From Psychroserpens burtonensis DSM 12212 (lineage in GTDB: Bacteria > Bacteroidota > Bacteroidia > Flavobacteriales > Flavobacteriaceae): a DNA stretch of 64,000 nucleotides. The notes under the pieces are model-generated. The model saw only the letters and a list, made by a program, of their open reading frames with translations, was not told where the DNA came from and did not search any database. Below are positions 15,296 through 25,143 of the stretch, piece after piece. The stretch spans positions 1 through 64,000 of the forward strand of contig NZ_AUDE01000027.1 of the NCBI RefSeq assembly GCF_000425305.1, read 5' to 3'. Numbering within the stretch: position 1 is the first letter of the stretch; every line of letters begins with the position of its first letter. A program made the translations under genes and the position numbers.

Positions 15296-18200
15296 TCACA
15301 AACGTTCTATAGTGAGCACCAAATCATCCTGTTTAACCATTTTACCTTCCTTTAAAGTTATAGATTTTACTTTTCCTGTTTTAGAAGCGGTAACGGTTGT
15401 TTCCATTTTCATAGCTTCAATTATAAATAGAGGGTCATTTTCTTTAATGGCCTGTCCTTTTTTTACTAAGACTTTGTAAAGCGATCCTTGTAAAGGTGCG
15501 CCAATTTGATCAGGGTTTGAGGTGTCTATTTTAGTGTTTTCTTCGAGTTTAATATTTAATGACTTATCTAATATATCAACAAACCTATTTTCACCATTAA
15601 CTTTAAAAAACACAGTTCTTACGCCTTCATCATTTGGAATTCCAACTGATAGCAATTTAATTATGACTGTTTTTCCTGGTTCTAATTCTATTAAAATTTC
15701 TTCTCTAAGCTTCATACCATAAAAGAAATTTTTACTTGGAATCAATGTTAGATTCCCATACTTTTTATAGTTTTCATGGGCTTGTTCAAAAACTTTTGGA
15801 TATAAGGTATAGGATAAAAAATCTTCCATTTCAATATCACGCGTGAATCCTTTTTGGAACTTTTTTTGGAACGCTTTAAATTCAACATCAAAATCTATAG
15901 GCTTTAAATGCGCATTCGGTCTATTAGTGTATGGTTTCTTGTTTTTTAGAATTATTTTTTGAATTTTCTTCGGAAATCCGCCATAAGGTTGACCTAAGTC
16001 TCCTAAAAAGAAACTAATAACAGATTCTGGAAAAGAAATGTCCTTACCGCGTTCTAAAACATCTTGTGTCGTTAAATTATTCGTGACCATGAAAATGGCC
16101 ATGTCCCCAACAACTTTAGAACTCGGTGTTACTTTTATTAAGTTGCCAAAGAGTACATTAACTTCTGCATACATGGTTTTAACCTCTGCAAAACGATCTC
16201 CTAATCCTAATGCTATGGCTTGAGGACGTAGATTAGAATATTGTCCGCCAGGGATTTCATGTTGGTAAATCTCTGCTGTTCCTGCTTTTAATCCAGATTC
16301 AAAAGGATAGTATAATTCCCTCGTGTCTTCCCAGTAATTTGAAAACTCATTTAAGGTTTTCATATCAAATTCATGAGCGCGAGGTTGATTTTTCATCATT
16401 TCTACAACCGAATTGAAATTGGGTTGGGACGTTAAACCAGACAAACCGCCTAAAGCGACATCTATAACATCAACACCTGCTTCTATAGCTTTTAAATAGG
16501 TCGTTGTTTGAAGTGATGAGGTATCGTGAGTATGCAAATGAATAGGTAATTTGACAGTATCTTGTAAAGCTAAAATTAACTCTGTTGCAGCATATGGTTT
16601 TAATAATCCTGCCATATCCTTGATGGCAATCATATGTGCACCAGCATTTTCTAAATCTTTTGCTAGTTGTGTGTAATATTTTAGAGTGTATTTTGTTTCA
16701 TTGACATCTAGAATATCTCCAGTATAACTTAAAGCAGCTTCCGCAATACCGCCAGTTTTATTTCTAACATAGCTAATGCTTGGTTCCATGGCTTTTACCC
16801 AGTTTAAGGAGTCAAAAATTCTAAAGATATCCACACCATTTTCCCACGATTTTTCCACAAATTTTTCGATGAGATTATCTGGATATGCCTTGTATCCAAC
16901 ACCATTAGAGCCACGCAATAACATTTGGAATAATATATTAGGGACTGCTTTACGTAATTCTCTTAATCGGGTCCATGGGCTTTCATGTAAAAATCTTAGG
17001 CACACATCAAAAGTAGCGCCTCCCCAAACTTCCATACTAAAAGTATTGGGATGGTTTTTAGCAAAACTTTCGGCGACTTTTAGCATATCAAAAGTTCGCA
17101 TTCGTGTGGCCAGTAATGATTGATGCGCATCTCGCATTGTTGTGTCTGTGTAGTGAATTTTTTTCTCATCTTTTAACCAAGCACAAAACTTCTCCGGACC
17201 CATTTGTGTGAGTCTATCTTTTGTGCCTTTAGGATACGCTTCAGATATGCTAAATTTTGGAACCTTAGCAGTTCTAAACACTTTGTTGCTGTCAATATGT
17301 TTGACGTCTGAGTTGCCGTTCACGATAGCTTCAGCCAAAAAATTCACCACTTTAGACGTTCGGTCTTGTGGGAGTTTGATATCGAATAGAGCTGGCGTGT
17401 TTTGAATGAAGTTTACCGTCACCTTTCCTTCTTTAAAGGTGTCATGCTGAATCACATTTTGTAAAAAATGGATATTCGTTTTAACACCTCTAATTCTAAA
17501 TTCTTTTAAGGCTCTCACCATTTTACGAATAGCACCATCTAAAGTTCTACCATGCGAAGAGACTTTAACGAGCATGGAATCAAAAAACGGACTCACTTGG
17601 TAACCTTGATAAATACTTCCGGCATCTAAACGAATACCCATTCCTGACGCACTTCTATAGGTTGTGATATTTCCATAGTCTGGTGTAAAGTTATTTGCTG
17701 GATCCTCTGTGGTCAAACGGCACTGCAGAGCAAAACCATAAGTTGCAATAGAGTCTTGGTCGTATATTTTAATTTGTTTACTATCGAGTCTGTAATTTCC
17801 TGCGACAAAAATTTGAGTTTTAACAAGATCAATTCCCGTCACCATTTCTGTTACGGTATGTTCCACTTGAATTCGTGGGTTAACCTCAATAAAATAAATA
17901 TTATCTTCTGTGTCAACTAAAAACTCTACGGTACCAATATTATTATAATTGACTTCTGTCGCGATATTAACTGCGTATGTATATAAATTTTGTTTTACCT
18001 TGTCTTTGATATTAAAAGAAGGTGCAATTTCTACTACTTTTTGATGGCGACGTTGAACAGAACAATCCCGTTCATGTAAATGTCTAATAGTACCATGATT
18101 ATCTGCAACAATTTGAACCTCTATGTGTTTTGGGTTTTCAACATATTTCTCTAAAAACATAGTGTCATCGCCAAAAGCATTAAGAGCTTCGTTTCTAGCC

Positions 18201-18754
18201 GAATCAAAATGGAGTTCTAAATCTTTACCCTGTCTTATAATTCGCATTCCGCGTCCTCCTCCTCCAGAAGCTGCTTTTAGCATTAAAGGATAACCAATGG
18301 AAACAGCCTCAGAAAGCGCAACTTTTAGTGAAGTTAATTTCTTTTTGTTACTTTCAATAACGGGAACATTACATTTAACAGCTACTTCTTTTGCTGTGAT
18401 TTTGTCTCCCAAAGCATCCATCACTTCAGGTCTAGGACCAATGAAAATAATACCGTTAGCAGCACACTGTCGAGCAAATTCTGAATTTTCAGAGAGGAAT
18501 CCATAACCAGGATGGATGGCATCAACATTTTTAGATTTTGCTAAATCAATGATTTGATGAATATCTAAATAAGGTCTTAATGGTTGGTTATCTTCTCCTA
18601 TCTGGTAAGATTCATCGGCTTTATTTCTATGCTGAGAATAGCGATCCTCATAGGTGTAAATGGCTACAGTTGTTAAATTTAATTCTGCACATGCTCTTAA
18701 AACACGAATAGCTATTTCACCTCTGTTGGCAACAAGAACCTTTTTTATTTTCAT
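15296..18754 (-). CDS. pyc: Pyruvate carboxylase
   Basis: The 1152-residue single-chain enzyme that makes oxaloacetate from pyruvate and bicarbonate with ATP, replenishing the citric-acid cycle. The order of domains is complete. The N-terminal biotin carboxylase (VLVANRGEIAIRVLRA at the start, the Gly-rich ATP loop ASGGGGRGM, VEVNPRIQVEHTVTE-like motif) comes first. The carboxyltransferase barrel (YTDTTMRDAHQSLLATRMRT, then LHTHDTSSLQTTT) follows, then the allosteric/tetramerisation region. The C-terminal biotinyl domain has the modified lysine in IEAMKMETT. Length is normal for the family. It is preceded by 12 bases after the conserved unknown gene at 18767-19828 and probably shares its operon. 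Confidence 0.97.
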   Translation of the reverse strand: MKIKKVLVANRGEIAIRVLRACAELNLTTVAIYTYEDRYSQHRNKADESYQIGEDNQPLRPYLDIHQIIDLAKSKNVDAIHPGYGFLSENSEFARQCAANGIIFIGPRPEVMDALGDKITAKEVAVKCNVPVIESNKKKLTSLKVALSEAVSIGYPLMLKAASGGGGRGMRIIRQGKDLELHFDSARNEALNAFGDDTMFLEKYVENPKHIEVQIVADNHGTIRHLHERDCSVQRRHQKVVEIAPSFNIKDKVKQNLYTYAVNIATEVNYNNIGTVEFLVDTEDNIYFIEVNPRIQVEHTVTEMVTGIDLVKTQIFVAGNYRLDSKQIKIYDQDSIATYGFALQCRLTTEDPANNFTPDYGNITTYRSASGMGIRLDAGSIYQGYQVSPFFDSMLVKVSSHGRTLDGAIRKMVRALKEFRIRGVKTNIHFLQNVIQHDTFKEGKVTVNFIQNTPALFDIKLPQDRTSKVVNFLAEAIVNGNSDVKHIDSNKVFRTAKVPKFSISEAYPKGTKDRLTQMGPEKFCAWLKDEKKIHYTDTTMRDAHQSLLATRMRTFDMLKVAESFAKNHPNTFSMEVWGGATFDVCLRFLHESPWTRLRELRKAVPNILFQMLLRGSNGVGYKAYPDNLIEKFVEKSWENGVDIFRIFDSLNWVKAMEPSISYVRNKTGGIAEAALSYTGDILDVNETKYTLKYYTQLAKDLENAGAHMIAIKDMAGLLKPYAATELILALQDTVKLPIHLHTHDTSSLQTTTYLKAIEAGVDVIDVALGGLSGLTSQPNFNSVVEMMKNQPRAHEFDMKTLNEFSNYWEDTRELYYPFESGLKAGTAEIYQHEIPGGQYSNLRPQAIALGLGDRFAEVKTMYAEVNVLFGNLIKVTPSSKVVGDMAIFMVTNNLTTQDVLERGKDISFPESVISFFLGDLGQPYGGFPKKIQKIILKNKKPYTNRPNAHLKPIDFDVEFKAFQKKFQKGFTRDIEMEDFLSYTLYPKVFEQAHENYKKYGNLTLIPSKNFFYGMKLREEILIELEPGKTVIIKLLSVGIPNDEGVRTVFFKVNGENRFVDILDKSLNIKLEENTKIDTSNPDQIGAPLQGSLYKVLVKKGQAIKENDPLFIIEAMKMETTVTASKTGKVKSITLKEGKMVKQDDLVLTIERL

Positions 18755-18766
18755 TTTGATAGGGTG

Positions 18767-19828
18767 TTATTTTATGATATATGGATTTTCGTTTTTGTAA
18801 TTTCTGATAATAAAGTTTAATGTAGAATCTAATATTTCGCCCATATTTTTTGAGCGCTTAAATTGAATATCACCAGTAAGGTCAAACAATCCAGTTCTTA
18901 ATTGTTTGATTTTTTCTTTTGAAGAGATTTGATCTGCTTTCATACAGGTGATTAAATCATGTAAACGTTCGTGTTCACTTGTCGCTCGTTTCGCCAAAAG
19001 AGACCGTTCTTCTTTTTCGTATTGCGCTATAGATTCTTTTGCTAAAACCTCTAAAGATAATTTAACTAAATCATTGTTTTCTTTTAAAAATTGTGGCTTA
19101 TATACTTTTGGATTGCCCTCATAGCTTTGTTGGTCAAAATCTACTGCGCGAATACGATATTGTTTACGGTCAAAATCATGAGTAATTACTATAACATAGT
19201 TGTAAGAGCGCATATCTGCTAAGAGCCTTACAAAACAACGTTCGTTAAATTTGACGAACTCTTTTGCTAAAGCCCGTTTATCTTGTTCTGAAATCTCTCT
19301 GAGGTGTTCACTAATATAGGTGTCTCCTGGAATACCAGAAATATGTTCTTCAATCAAGGTGTCTTTATAGACTAAAAAATTAATATGGTTTGGAGAGAGT
19401 ATATGCTCTAGTTCTAAACCATAAATACGTGAAGCATCTGCTTTTTTAATATATAAAAAAATATAGTTGTCATTCAAGATATTTCTAACTTTAACTCGAA
19501 AAGGTTTTGTGTTTCCGAAGGTGCAAAAATCAATACTATCAATATTTAAATATGGTAGTATGGTAGCGCTACCGTCAGAATGTAATATGGAATACACCTG
19601 TTTTAAACTGAGTTTGATTTCTTCGCTTTCATGCTCAGCAAAAAAGCAGCTTACCCAAAGTGTGTCATTATCGTTATCATCAAAAATTTCTACTGCGCCT
19701 TGAAACCGAAGTAAGTCGTCATAAAAAATCGGGATTTTAATATTTCTACCTTGTGCCGTGAGATATGTTGATAGCGCATCGGATATGGGATAAGCAGGTT
19801 TTTTCTTTGAAATGAGTTTTTCGTTCAT
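18767..19828 (-). CDS. Conserved protein of unknown function next to pyruvate carboxylase
   Basis: A 353-residue soluble protein without signal peptide or membrane segment. The first ~130 residues include a mixed alpha/beta stretch (ISDALSTYLTAQGRNIKIPIF, VEIFDDNDNDTLWVSCFF). The centre has VRLLADMRSYNYVIVITHDFD followed by IRAVDFDQQSYEGNPKVY, a possible kinase-like Asp motif, which is speculative. The C-terminal third is charged and helical. I cannot name a family. It ends 12 bases before pyruvate carboxylase starts, so a role in regulating or maturing that enzyme is a reasonable inference from position only. Confidence 0.6.
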   Translation of the reverse strand: MNEKLISKKKPAYPISDALSTYLTAQGRNIKIPIFYDDLLRFQGAVEIFDDNDNDTLWVSCFFAEHESEEIKLSLKQVYSILHSDGSATILPYLNIDSIDFCTFGNTKPFRVKVRNILNDNYIFLYIKKADASRIYGLELEHILSPNHINFLVYKDTLIEEHISGIPGDTYISEHLREISEQDKRALAKEFVKFNERCFVRLLADMRSYNYVIVITHDFDRKQYRIRAVDFDQQSYEGNPKVYKPQFLKENNDLVKLSLEVLAKESIAQYEKEERSLLAKRATSEHERLHDLITCMKADQISSKEKIKQLRTGLFDLTGDIQFKRSKNMGEILDSTLNFIIRNYKNENPYIIK

Positions 19829-20048
19829 AATAAACTTCTATAGCGTATAAGGTAAATTTAAAATTAGAAATTACAAAGCCTACGTTTAAAAATTATAGAG
19901 GTTTAAAAAAATAAGGAAATATAGATTTTAGAATATGATTTTTACTGTGATTTTAATTTTGAGCTTGCTAGAAGCGTTTAAAGTGTTAGCTACAGGATTA
20001 ACATTAAGCGCACTCTAATGATGACGTATTGTTTAAGATTAGGAGGTT

Positions 20049-20996
20049 TTATTCCTCAGTATTTAAAATTTCTTTTACAGCTTGTTTGTACTTAACTGGA
20101 TTAGTTGCTTTTTTTATTTTTTTGTAAGTTTTTTGAGGATTCGAAAAAGAACGAGAAAAATATTCCCAAAAGCCTAACATTTTCATTTTTATTGGTGTTG
20201 GCCCAGATAATGCAGCATCGTATTGTTCGTATATTTCGTTGTGAAAAGATTCAAACAACTCCCAGCGATTTTTAGGATATTCTGTAGTATCGTTTTTTAT
20301 CATACTAGGTAAAAAAGGATCAGCAATTAAACCACGACCAATCATGAAATGGTCGATACTTGGGAAACGCTCATGCATTTTTTTAAACTCTGCTAAAGAC
20401 GTAATGTCTCCATTGTAATACAGTTTATGTTTGGCTACATCTATACATTTTTGAAAGGCGTCCAAATCTACACCTCCTTTATATAGTTGCTTTCCAATAC
20501 GTGCATGGATGGCTACGTTTTTAAGTGGATATTTATCTAAAATAGGAAAGGTATGTAATATTTCTTCGCTGTTTTCGTAACCCATCCTCATTTTCATAGA
20601 GACCAAAATATCAGTTTCATTATGTGCGCGATGTAAAATGTCGTCTATTTTATTGGGGTCACAAATTAAGCCAGATCCCATTCCGCGATTGGTGACCATC
20701 GGGTAGGGACAACCTAAATTCCAGTTGAGCTCTTTATAGCCAAATTGCTGTACGTATTTGGCAACAAATAAAAACTCGTCTGCATCATTAGTAATAACTT
20801 GCGGTATGACTTCTAAAGTGGTATTGTTTTCAGGTAATAAATCCCGCTCATAGGAAGATTTTACTTTTAGTTTTCCATTTAAACGAATGTATGGCGCATA
20901 AAATGTATCTATACCACCAAAATATTTATGTTGTGCGTTCCTAAAACGGTAATCGGTAAATCCCTGTAAAGGTGAAGATAAAAGTGTAAAACTCAT
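20049..20996 (-). CDS. tRNA-dihydrouridine synthase family protein
   Basis: A 315-residue FMN-dependent enzyme reducing uridine to dihydrouridine in tRNA. It begins with the family opening SSPLQGFTDYRFRNA. It has ELNWNLGCPYPMVTNRGMGSGL with the catalytic cysteine (in GCP), VSMKMRMGYENSEEI, AIHARIGKQLYKGGVD (His-Ala-Arg motif), YNGDITSL and the GRGLIADPFL phosphate-binding end. The length and the missing C-terminal extension fit the DusC-like group. Which uridine it modifies cannot be told. Single gene. Confidence 0.9.
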   Translation of the reverse strand: MSFTLLSSPLQGFTDYRFRNAQHKYFGGIDTFYAPYIRLNGKLKVKSSYERDLLPENNTTLEVIPQVITNDADEFLFVAKYVQQFGYKELNWNLGCPYPMVTNRGMGSGLICDPNKIDDILHRAHNETDILVSMKMRMGYENSEEILHTFPILDKYPLKNVAIHARIGKQLYKGGVDLDAFQKCIDVAKHKLYYNGDITSLAEFKKMHERFPSIDHFMIGRGLIADPFLPSMIKNDTTEYPKNRWELFESFHNEIYEQYDAALSGPTPIKMKMLGFWEYFSRSFSNPQKTYKKIKKATNPVKYKQAVKEILNTEE

Positions 20997-21428
20997 AGTG
21001 TATGCTTATCGCAAATATAAGCTAATTGTTTTTTGTTTTGGGAGGGTTGTTTTTGATTTTATTAAGTGCATTTTTATAAAAACCGTTTCAATATGTTGTC
21101 ATGAATTGAAGTAGATTAGTTGATGTTCCCACAAAATTAAGTTATAAAAATCACCTTGAATGAGCCAACATGTTTTAGTGTATTGTAAGATTCTAAAACA
21201 CGCGCAGTATAATCAATACTTTTAGCATTTTACAATTGTGTAATATCCAGTATTTCTTGTTTTTATTAGAAAAACAGGAAAACTATTATGTTTTTTTAAA
21301 AATTAATTTAACTTGGTCTCAATATGCAGTGTGTAATTTAACTCGATTTAAGAGTTGAGCTTATGTAGGATACAGTACGTATTTTTTTTAATTAAAAGAT
21401 GCTTTTTGTTTAAAGTAAATTCAATGCT
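20997..21428. other. Divergent intergenic region
   Basis: An AT-rich spacer of about 430 bases between the divergent Dus and haloperoxidase genes. It must hold both promoters; I see no box good enough to place them and no RNA gene. Confidence 0.35.
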
Positions 21429-22808
21429 ATGACAACTTCAAATTTAAAATGGATACTAGGATTAGTATTTGCTTTAGTTGTATTTGAATCCTGTGAGACG
21501 GATGATGATCAATTTAATACTGTTCTAAATGAATCCATAGTCTCTGACGACACAACGCAACTTATAGTTGAATGGAATGGATTATTTTTAAAACTAGATC
21601 GGTATACTTTTGGAATGAGACCAAATGCAACAGCTAGAGCATTGGCATATATTCATCTTGCAGCTTATGAAACTGTAGTTGATGATATGACAGATTTCAC
21701 TTCTAATACGTCACGATTACAAACCTTAACTATTGACAGTACTCAACGTGCAAATAGTATTGATATAAATATTGCATTAAATACATGTTATGCCCAAGTT
21801 GTAAATCACTTTATGTACAGTACAACAAGTGAGGTTGATGGAGAAATAGACGTGTTTAAAGCTATGAAAGAGACTGCTTTGGCAGTAAACACATCAACTG
21901 AGCTTCTGGAGGACTCTCGACAATGGGGAAACTATGTAGCTCAGCAAGTTATCGCTTATAGTCAGACTGATGTTCAAGCAGAATCACAAATATTAGAACC
22001 TCAACCATTATCTTATGAGCCTCCAGTTGGCGAAGGGTTCTGGACGTATAGTGCTGATCCAGAAAGAGCATTGTTTCCTTATTGGGAATCAGTACGAACG
22101 TTTGTAATCTCCACTGATGAGACTTCTAGTATCGCACCAATGGCGTACAGTGCAGATTCAAATAGCGACTATTTTGCACAGATGATTGAGGTCTATACTC
22201 GAAATAATACAGCAAAATTGGAGGATAATGAAGATTTATGGATTGCTGAATATTGGTCAGACGATGTTGAAGGTCTTATGATGAGTCCGCCAGGTAGGCA
22301 AATTTCAATAGCCAATCAATTAATTATTCAACACGATTTAAATCATGAAACATCTTTAGTCCTGTTACTTAAACTGGGATTTGCACTTAATGATGCAGCA
22401 GTATCTACTTGGGCAGATAAATATAACTATATGGTCATGCGACCAAATACATATATACAGGAATTTATAGATGCCGATTATGAAACTAATCTCTATAGGT
22501 TTATCAACTGGCCAAATCCATCATTTCCAAGTTATCCATCTGGGCATTCCTGTTTTGTTTCGGCAGCAGGAGGTGTTTTTATCAACACTTTTGGTAATGA
22601 TATAAATTTTACTGACCGCTCTCACGATGGTAGAACTGAATTTAGAGGAACACCAAGACAGTTTAATTTTATTAGTGACATGGTAGAAGAGGCTTCGTTT
22701 TCTAGAGTCCCTCTTGGTGTGCATATGCGCATAGATTGCTCAGAGGGCATGCGATTAGGTTATGAAATCTCAGAAGCCGTGAATAATTTTGAGTTATCCG
22801 TTAACTAA
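21429..22808 (+). CDS. Vanadium-dependent haloperoxidase / PAP2-superfamily lipoprotein
   Basis: A 459-residue secreted protein. The N-terminus is a lipoprotein signal with the lipobox FESC (Cys near residue 23) and then DDD-type acidic residues, typical of surface-exported Bacteroidota lipoproteins. The PAP2/haloperoxidase core shows WADKYNYMVMRP (Lys and Arg oxyanion contacts), FPSYPSGHSCFVSAAGGV (Ser-Gly-His, the acid/base His) and SFSRVPLGVHMRIDCSEGM (Arg and the vanadate/phosphate-ligating His). These enzymes either oxidise halides with H2O2 or remove phosphate; the sequence does not decide, but the length and motif spacing fit the flavobacterial haloperoxidase-like group. Single gene with its own terminator. 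Confidence 0.85.
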   Translation: MTTSNLKWILGLVFALVVFESCETDDDQFNTVLNESIVSDDTTQLIVEWNGLFLKLDRYTFGMRPNATARALAYIHLAAYETVVDDMTDFTSNTSRLQTLTIDSTQRANSIDINIALNTCYAQVVNHFMYSTTSEVDGEIDVFKAMKETALAVNTSTELLEDSRQWGNYVAQQVIAYSQTDVQAESQILEPQPLSYEPPVGEGFWTYSADPERALFPYWESVRTFVISTDETSSIAPMAYSADSNSDYFAQMIEVYTRNNTAKLEDNEDLWIAEYWSDDVEGLMMSPPGRQISIANQLIIQHDLNHETSLVLLLKLGFALNDAAVSTWADKYNYMVMRPNTYIQEFIDADYETNLYRFINWPNPSFPSYPSGHSCFVSAAGGVFINTFGNDINFTDRSHDGRTEFRGTPRQFNFISDMVEEASFSRVPLGVHMRIDCSEGMRLGYEISEAVNNFELSVN

Positions 22809-22816
22809 AACAAATA

Positions 22817-22844
22817 AACCACTTTGAATTAACAAAGTGGTTTT
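22817..22844 (+). terminator. Rho-independent terminator
   Basis: Stem AACCACTTTG (22817-22826) against CAAAGTGGTT (22833-22842) with a 6-base loop and a short T run. It ends the haloperoxidase gene. Confidence 0.78.
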
Positions 22845-22879
22845 AAACTAATATTTCCGAAGAAATAAGTATTAATATG

Positions 22880-22976
22880 TAGCGCTTCAACTTGCACTTC
22901 TTGAGCTTTGCTCAATACGTTCAATGAAAAGATATATTCATTTTAGTCGTGCTCAGTGTGACACTTCGAATGAGAA
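22880..22976. repeat. REP-like palindromic intergenic element
   Basis: The convergent spacer between the haloperoxidase and htpG genes holds an inner hairpin TGAGC-TTT-GCTCA, and a GTGCTCAGTGTGACA segment of the type seen in dispersed intergenic repeats of Bacteroidota. Boundaries are approximate. Confidence 0.35.
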
Positions 22977-22978
22977 TC

Positions 22979-24889
22979 TTACTTAATCATCTCATAACTA
23001 CGCTTAACAAAGTTCGTGAGTTCTTCACCTTTTAATAAGCCTTGAGACAAACGCGCCAAGTCTAAACTTTGAGTAATCAGACGTTCTTGCTTTTTCTTAG
23101 TCTTGGTGTTTAGAATTTCACTAACCAACTCAGAGTTCGTATTTACGATTAGATTGTACATCTCTGGCATATTACCAAACATGTTCATTCCGCCTCCACC
23201 AGTTTGTTGCATCTCTTTCATACGACGCATAAATTCTGGTTGTGTGATAATAAAGGGTGACGCATCACTATCCATAGCTTCTAACTGTACAGCGAATTTC
23301 TCTGAAGGAATTGTTTCTTTTAATAAGGTATCTAAAGTCGTTTTCTCTTCTTCGGAAAGTTTAGAAATTGCAACCTCGTCCTTTTTGATTAAATTATCGA
23401 TATGATCTCCATCAACACGCACAAAAGAAATATTTTCTTTTGATGATTCTAATTTCTGAATCAAGTGCGGTACAATTGGAGTATCTAGCATTAATACTTC
23501 ATAACCTTTAGCTTTTGCAGACTCAATATACGAGTGTTGCGTATCCTTATTAGAAGCATACAAAATAACAAGCTTGCCATCCTTATCGGTTTGATTCGCT
23601 TTTGTTTTATTGAATAGTTCCTCGTAGGTATAGAATTTACCATCGACGGTTGGATATAATGCAAAAGCATCTGCTTTTTCAAAGAATTTATCTTCAGAAA
23701 GCATTCCGTATTCAATCACAATTTTGATATCATCCCATTTCTGCTCGAAATCTTCACGGTTAGCGTTAAATAACGATTTTAATTTATCGGCAACTTTACG
23801 TGTGATATAAGACGAAATTTTCTTTACAGCACCATCGGCTTGTAAATATGAACGTGATACGTTTAATGGAATATCTGGAGAATCAATCACACCTCTTAAC
23901 ATGGTTAAGAATTCTGGTACAATCCCTTCTACGTTATCTGTAACGTACACTTGGTTTTGATACAATTGGATTTTGTCCTTTTGCATATTCATATCGTTTG
24001 TCATTTTAGGGAAATATAAAATCCCTGTCAAATTAAACGGATAATCTACATTTAAATGAATATGAAATAAAGGCTCTTCAAATTGTGCAGGATATAATTC
24101 TCTATAAAAACTTTTATAAGCAGCATCATCTAAATCTGCTGGTTGTTTTGTCCACGCAGGATTTGGATTATTAATAATATCATCTACAGTAATTTTTTTG
24201 TGAGGCTCAGTTGTTTCTTTTCCTTCTTTATCTGTAGTTGTCGCTGGTGTAAATTCAGGATCATTAACTTCTTTAGTTCCAAATTTAATTGGAATAGGCA
24301 TAAACTTATTATACTTAGATAATAATTCGCTAATGCGATTCTCTTCTAAAAACTCAGTAGAATCTTCAGCGATATGAAGAATAATTTCAGAGCCTCTTTC
24401 CGTTCTGTCAGATGCTTCTAAAGTGAATTCAGGTGAGCCGTCGCAAGTCCAGTGTGCAGCTGGTGCATCCGTATGTGATTTTGTAATGATCTCCACTTTT
24501 TCTGCAACCATAAAGGCAGAGTAGAATCCTAGTCCGAAATGACCTATAATCCCAGAATCCTTTGCAGCATCTTTGTACTTGTCTAAAAATTCTTCAGCTC
24601 CAGAGAAGGCTACTTGATTGATGTATTTTTCAACCTCTTCAGCACTCATCCCTAAACCTTGATCGATAATATGAAGCTTCTTCCCTTCTTTATCAATTTT
24701 AACTTCAATTACTGGATTTCCGTATTCGCTTTTAGAATCGCCAACACTTGCTAAATGCTTTAACTTAAGTGTTGCATCTGTTGCATTACTTATCAACTCA
24801 CGTAAAAAGATCTCGTGATCGCTGTATAAGAACTTTTTAATTAACGGAAAGATATTCTCTACCGATACATTAATACTTCCTTTTGTCAT
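22979..24889 (-). CDS. htpG: Molecular chaperone HtpG (Hsp90)
   Basis: The bacterial Hsp90, 636 residues, an ATP-dependent dimeric chaperone of the cytoplasm. The N-terminal GHKL ATPase domain shows FLRELISNATDATLKLKHLA (residues ~24-43), the DQGLGMS loop and GHFGLGFYSAFMVAEKV. The middle domain includes NPAWTK and LYFPKM. The arginine-finger segment is LNVSRSYLQAD. The C-terminal dimerisation domain ends KRSYEMIK. Length is normal for the family. Single gene with its own promoter expected in the 250-base spacer upstream. Confidence 0.97.
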   Translation of the reverse strand: MTKGSINVSVENIFPLIKKFLYSDHEIFLRELISNATDATLKLKHLASVGDSKSEYGNPVIEVKIDKEGKKLHIIDQGLGMSAEEVEKYINQVAFSGAEEFLDKYKDAAKDSGIIGHFGLGFYSAFMVAEKVEIITKSHTDAPAAHWTCDGSPEFTLEASDRTERGSEIILHIAEDSTEFLEENRISELLSKYNKFMPIPIKFGTKEVNDPEFTPATTTDKEGKETTEPHKKITVDDIINNPNPAWTKQPADLDDAAYKSFYRELYPAQFEEPLFHIHLNVDYPFNLTGILYFPKMTNDMNMQKDKIQLYQNQVYVTDNVEGIVPEFLTMLRGVIDSPDIPLNVSRSYLQADGAVKKISSYITRKVADKLKSLFNANREDFEQKWDDIKIVIEYGMLSEDKFFEKADAFALYPTVDGKFYTYEELFNKTKANQTDKDGKLVILYASNKDTQHSYIESAKAKGYEVLMLDTPIVPHLIQKLESSKENISFVRVDGDHIDNLIKKDEVAISKLSEEEKTTLDTLLKETIPSEKFAVQLEAMDSDASPFIITQPEFMRRMKEMQQTGGGGMNMFGNMPEMYNLIVNTNSELVSEILNTKTKKKQERLITQSLDLARLSQGLLKGEELTNFVKRSYEMIK

Positions 24890-25034
24890 ATTTAATTTTA
24901 TTAAATGTTCCCACGAAAGTAGGAATCTGTTAATATTTAGATTTATATTCTACATATGGACTAGTCAAATAAAATACCAAGAGCTGATTTGTGACAAGAT
25001 GACATAAAAAGGTAAAGTTTTAATTGTTGTAAAT

Positions 25035-25107
25035 CTGTCAGTTCGAGCGCGATCGAGAACGTTGAATATCGAATATCAACGTATTTCGATTACACGTAAC
25101 GTGACAG
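25035..25107. repeat. REP-like imperfect palindrome
   Basis: Outer arms CTGTCA (25035-25040) and TGACAG (25102-25107) enclose a near-perfect inner palindrome (ACGTTGA against TCAACGT around 25060-25082) and a GTTCGAGCGCGATCGAGAAC segment. A T9 run follows on the plus strand. It lies between the S9 peptidase and htpG genes. Similar palindromes are dispersed in many Bacteroidota genomes; a role in ending transcription is possible. Confidence 0.45.
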
Positions 25108-25143
25108 TTTTTTTTTAGTGATAGGTTTTAAGAATTATTTTTT

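Noticed and set aside
25035-25107. Simple terminator for the S9 peptidase
   Set aside because: The T run is on the plus strand while the gene is on the minus strand, and the complex palindrome fits a REP-like element better.
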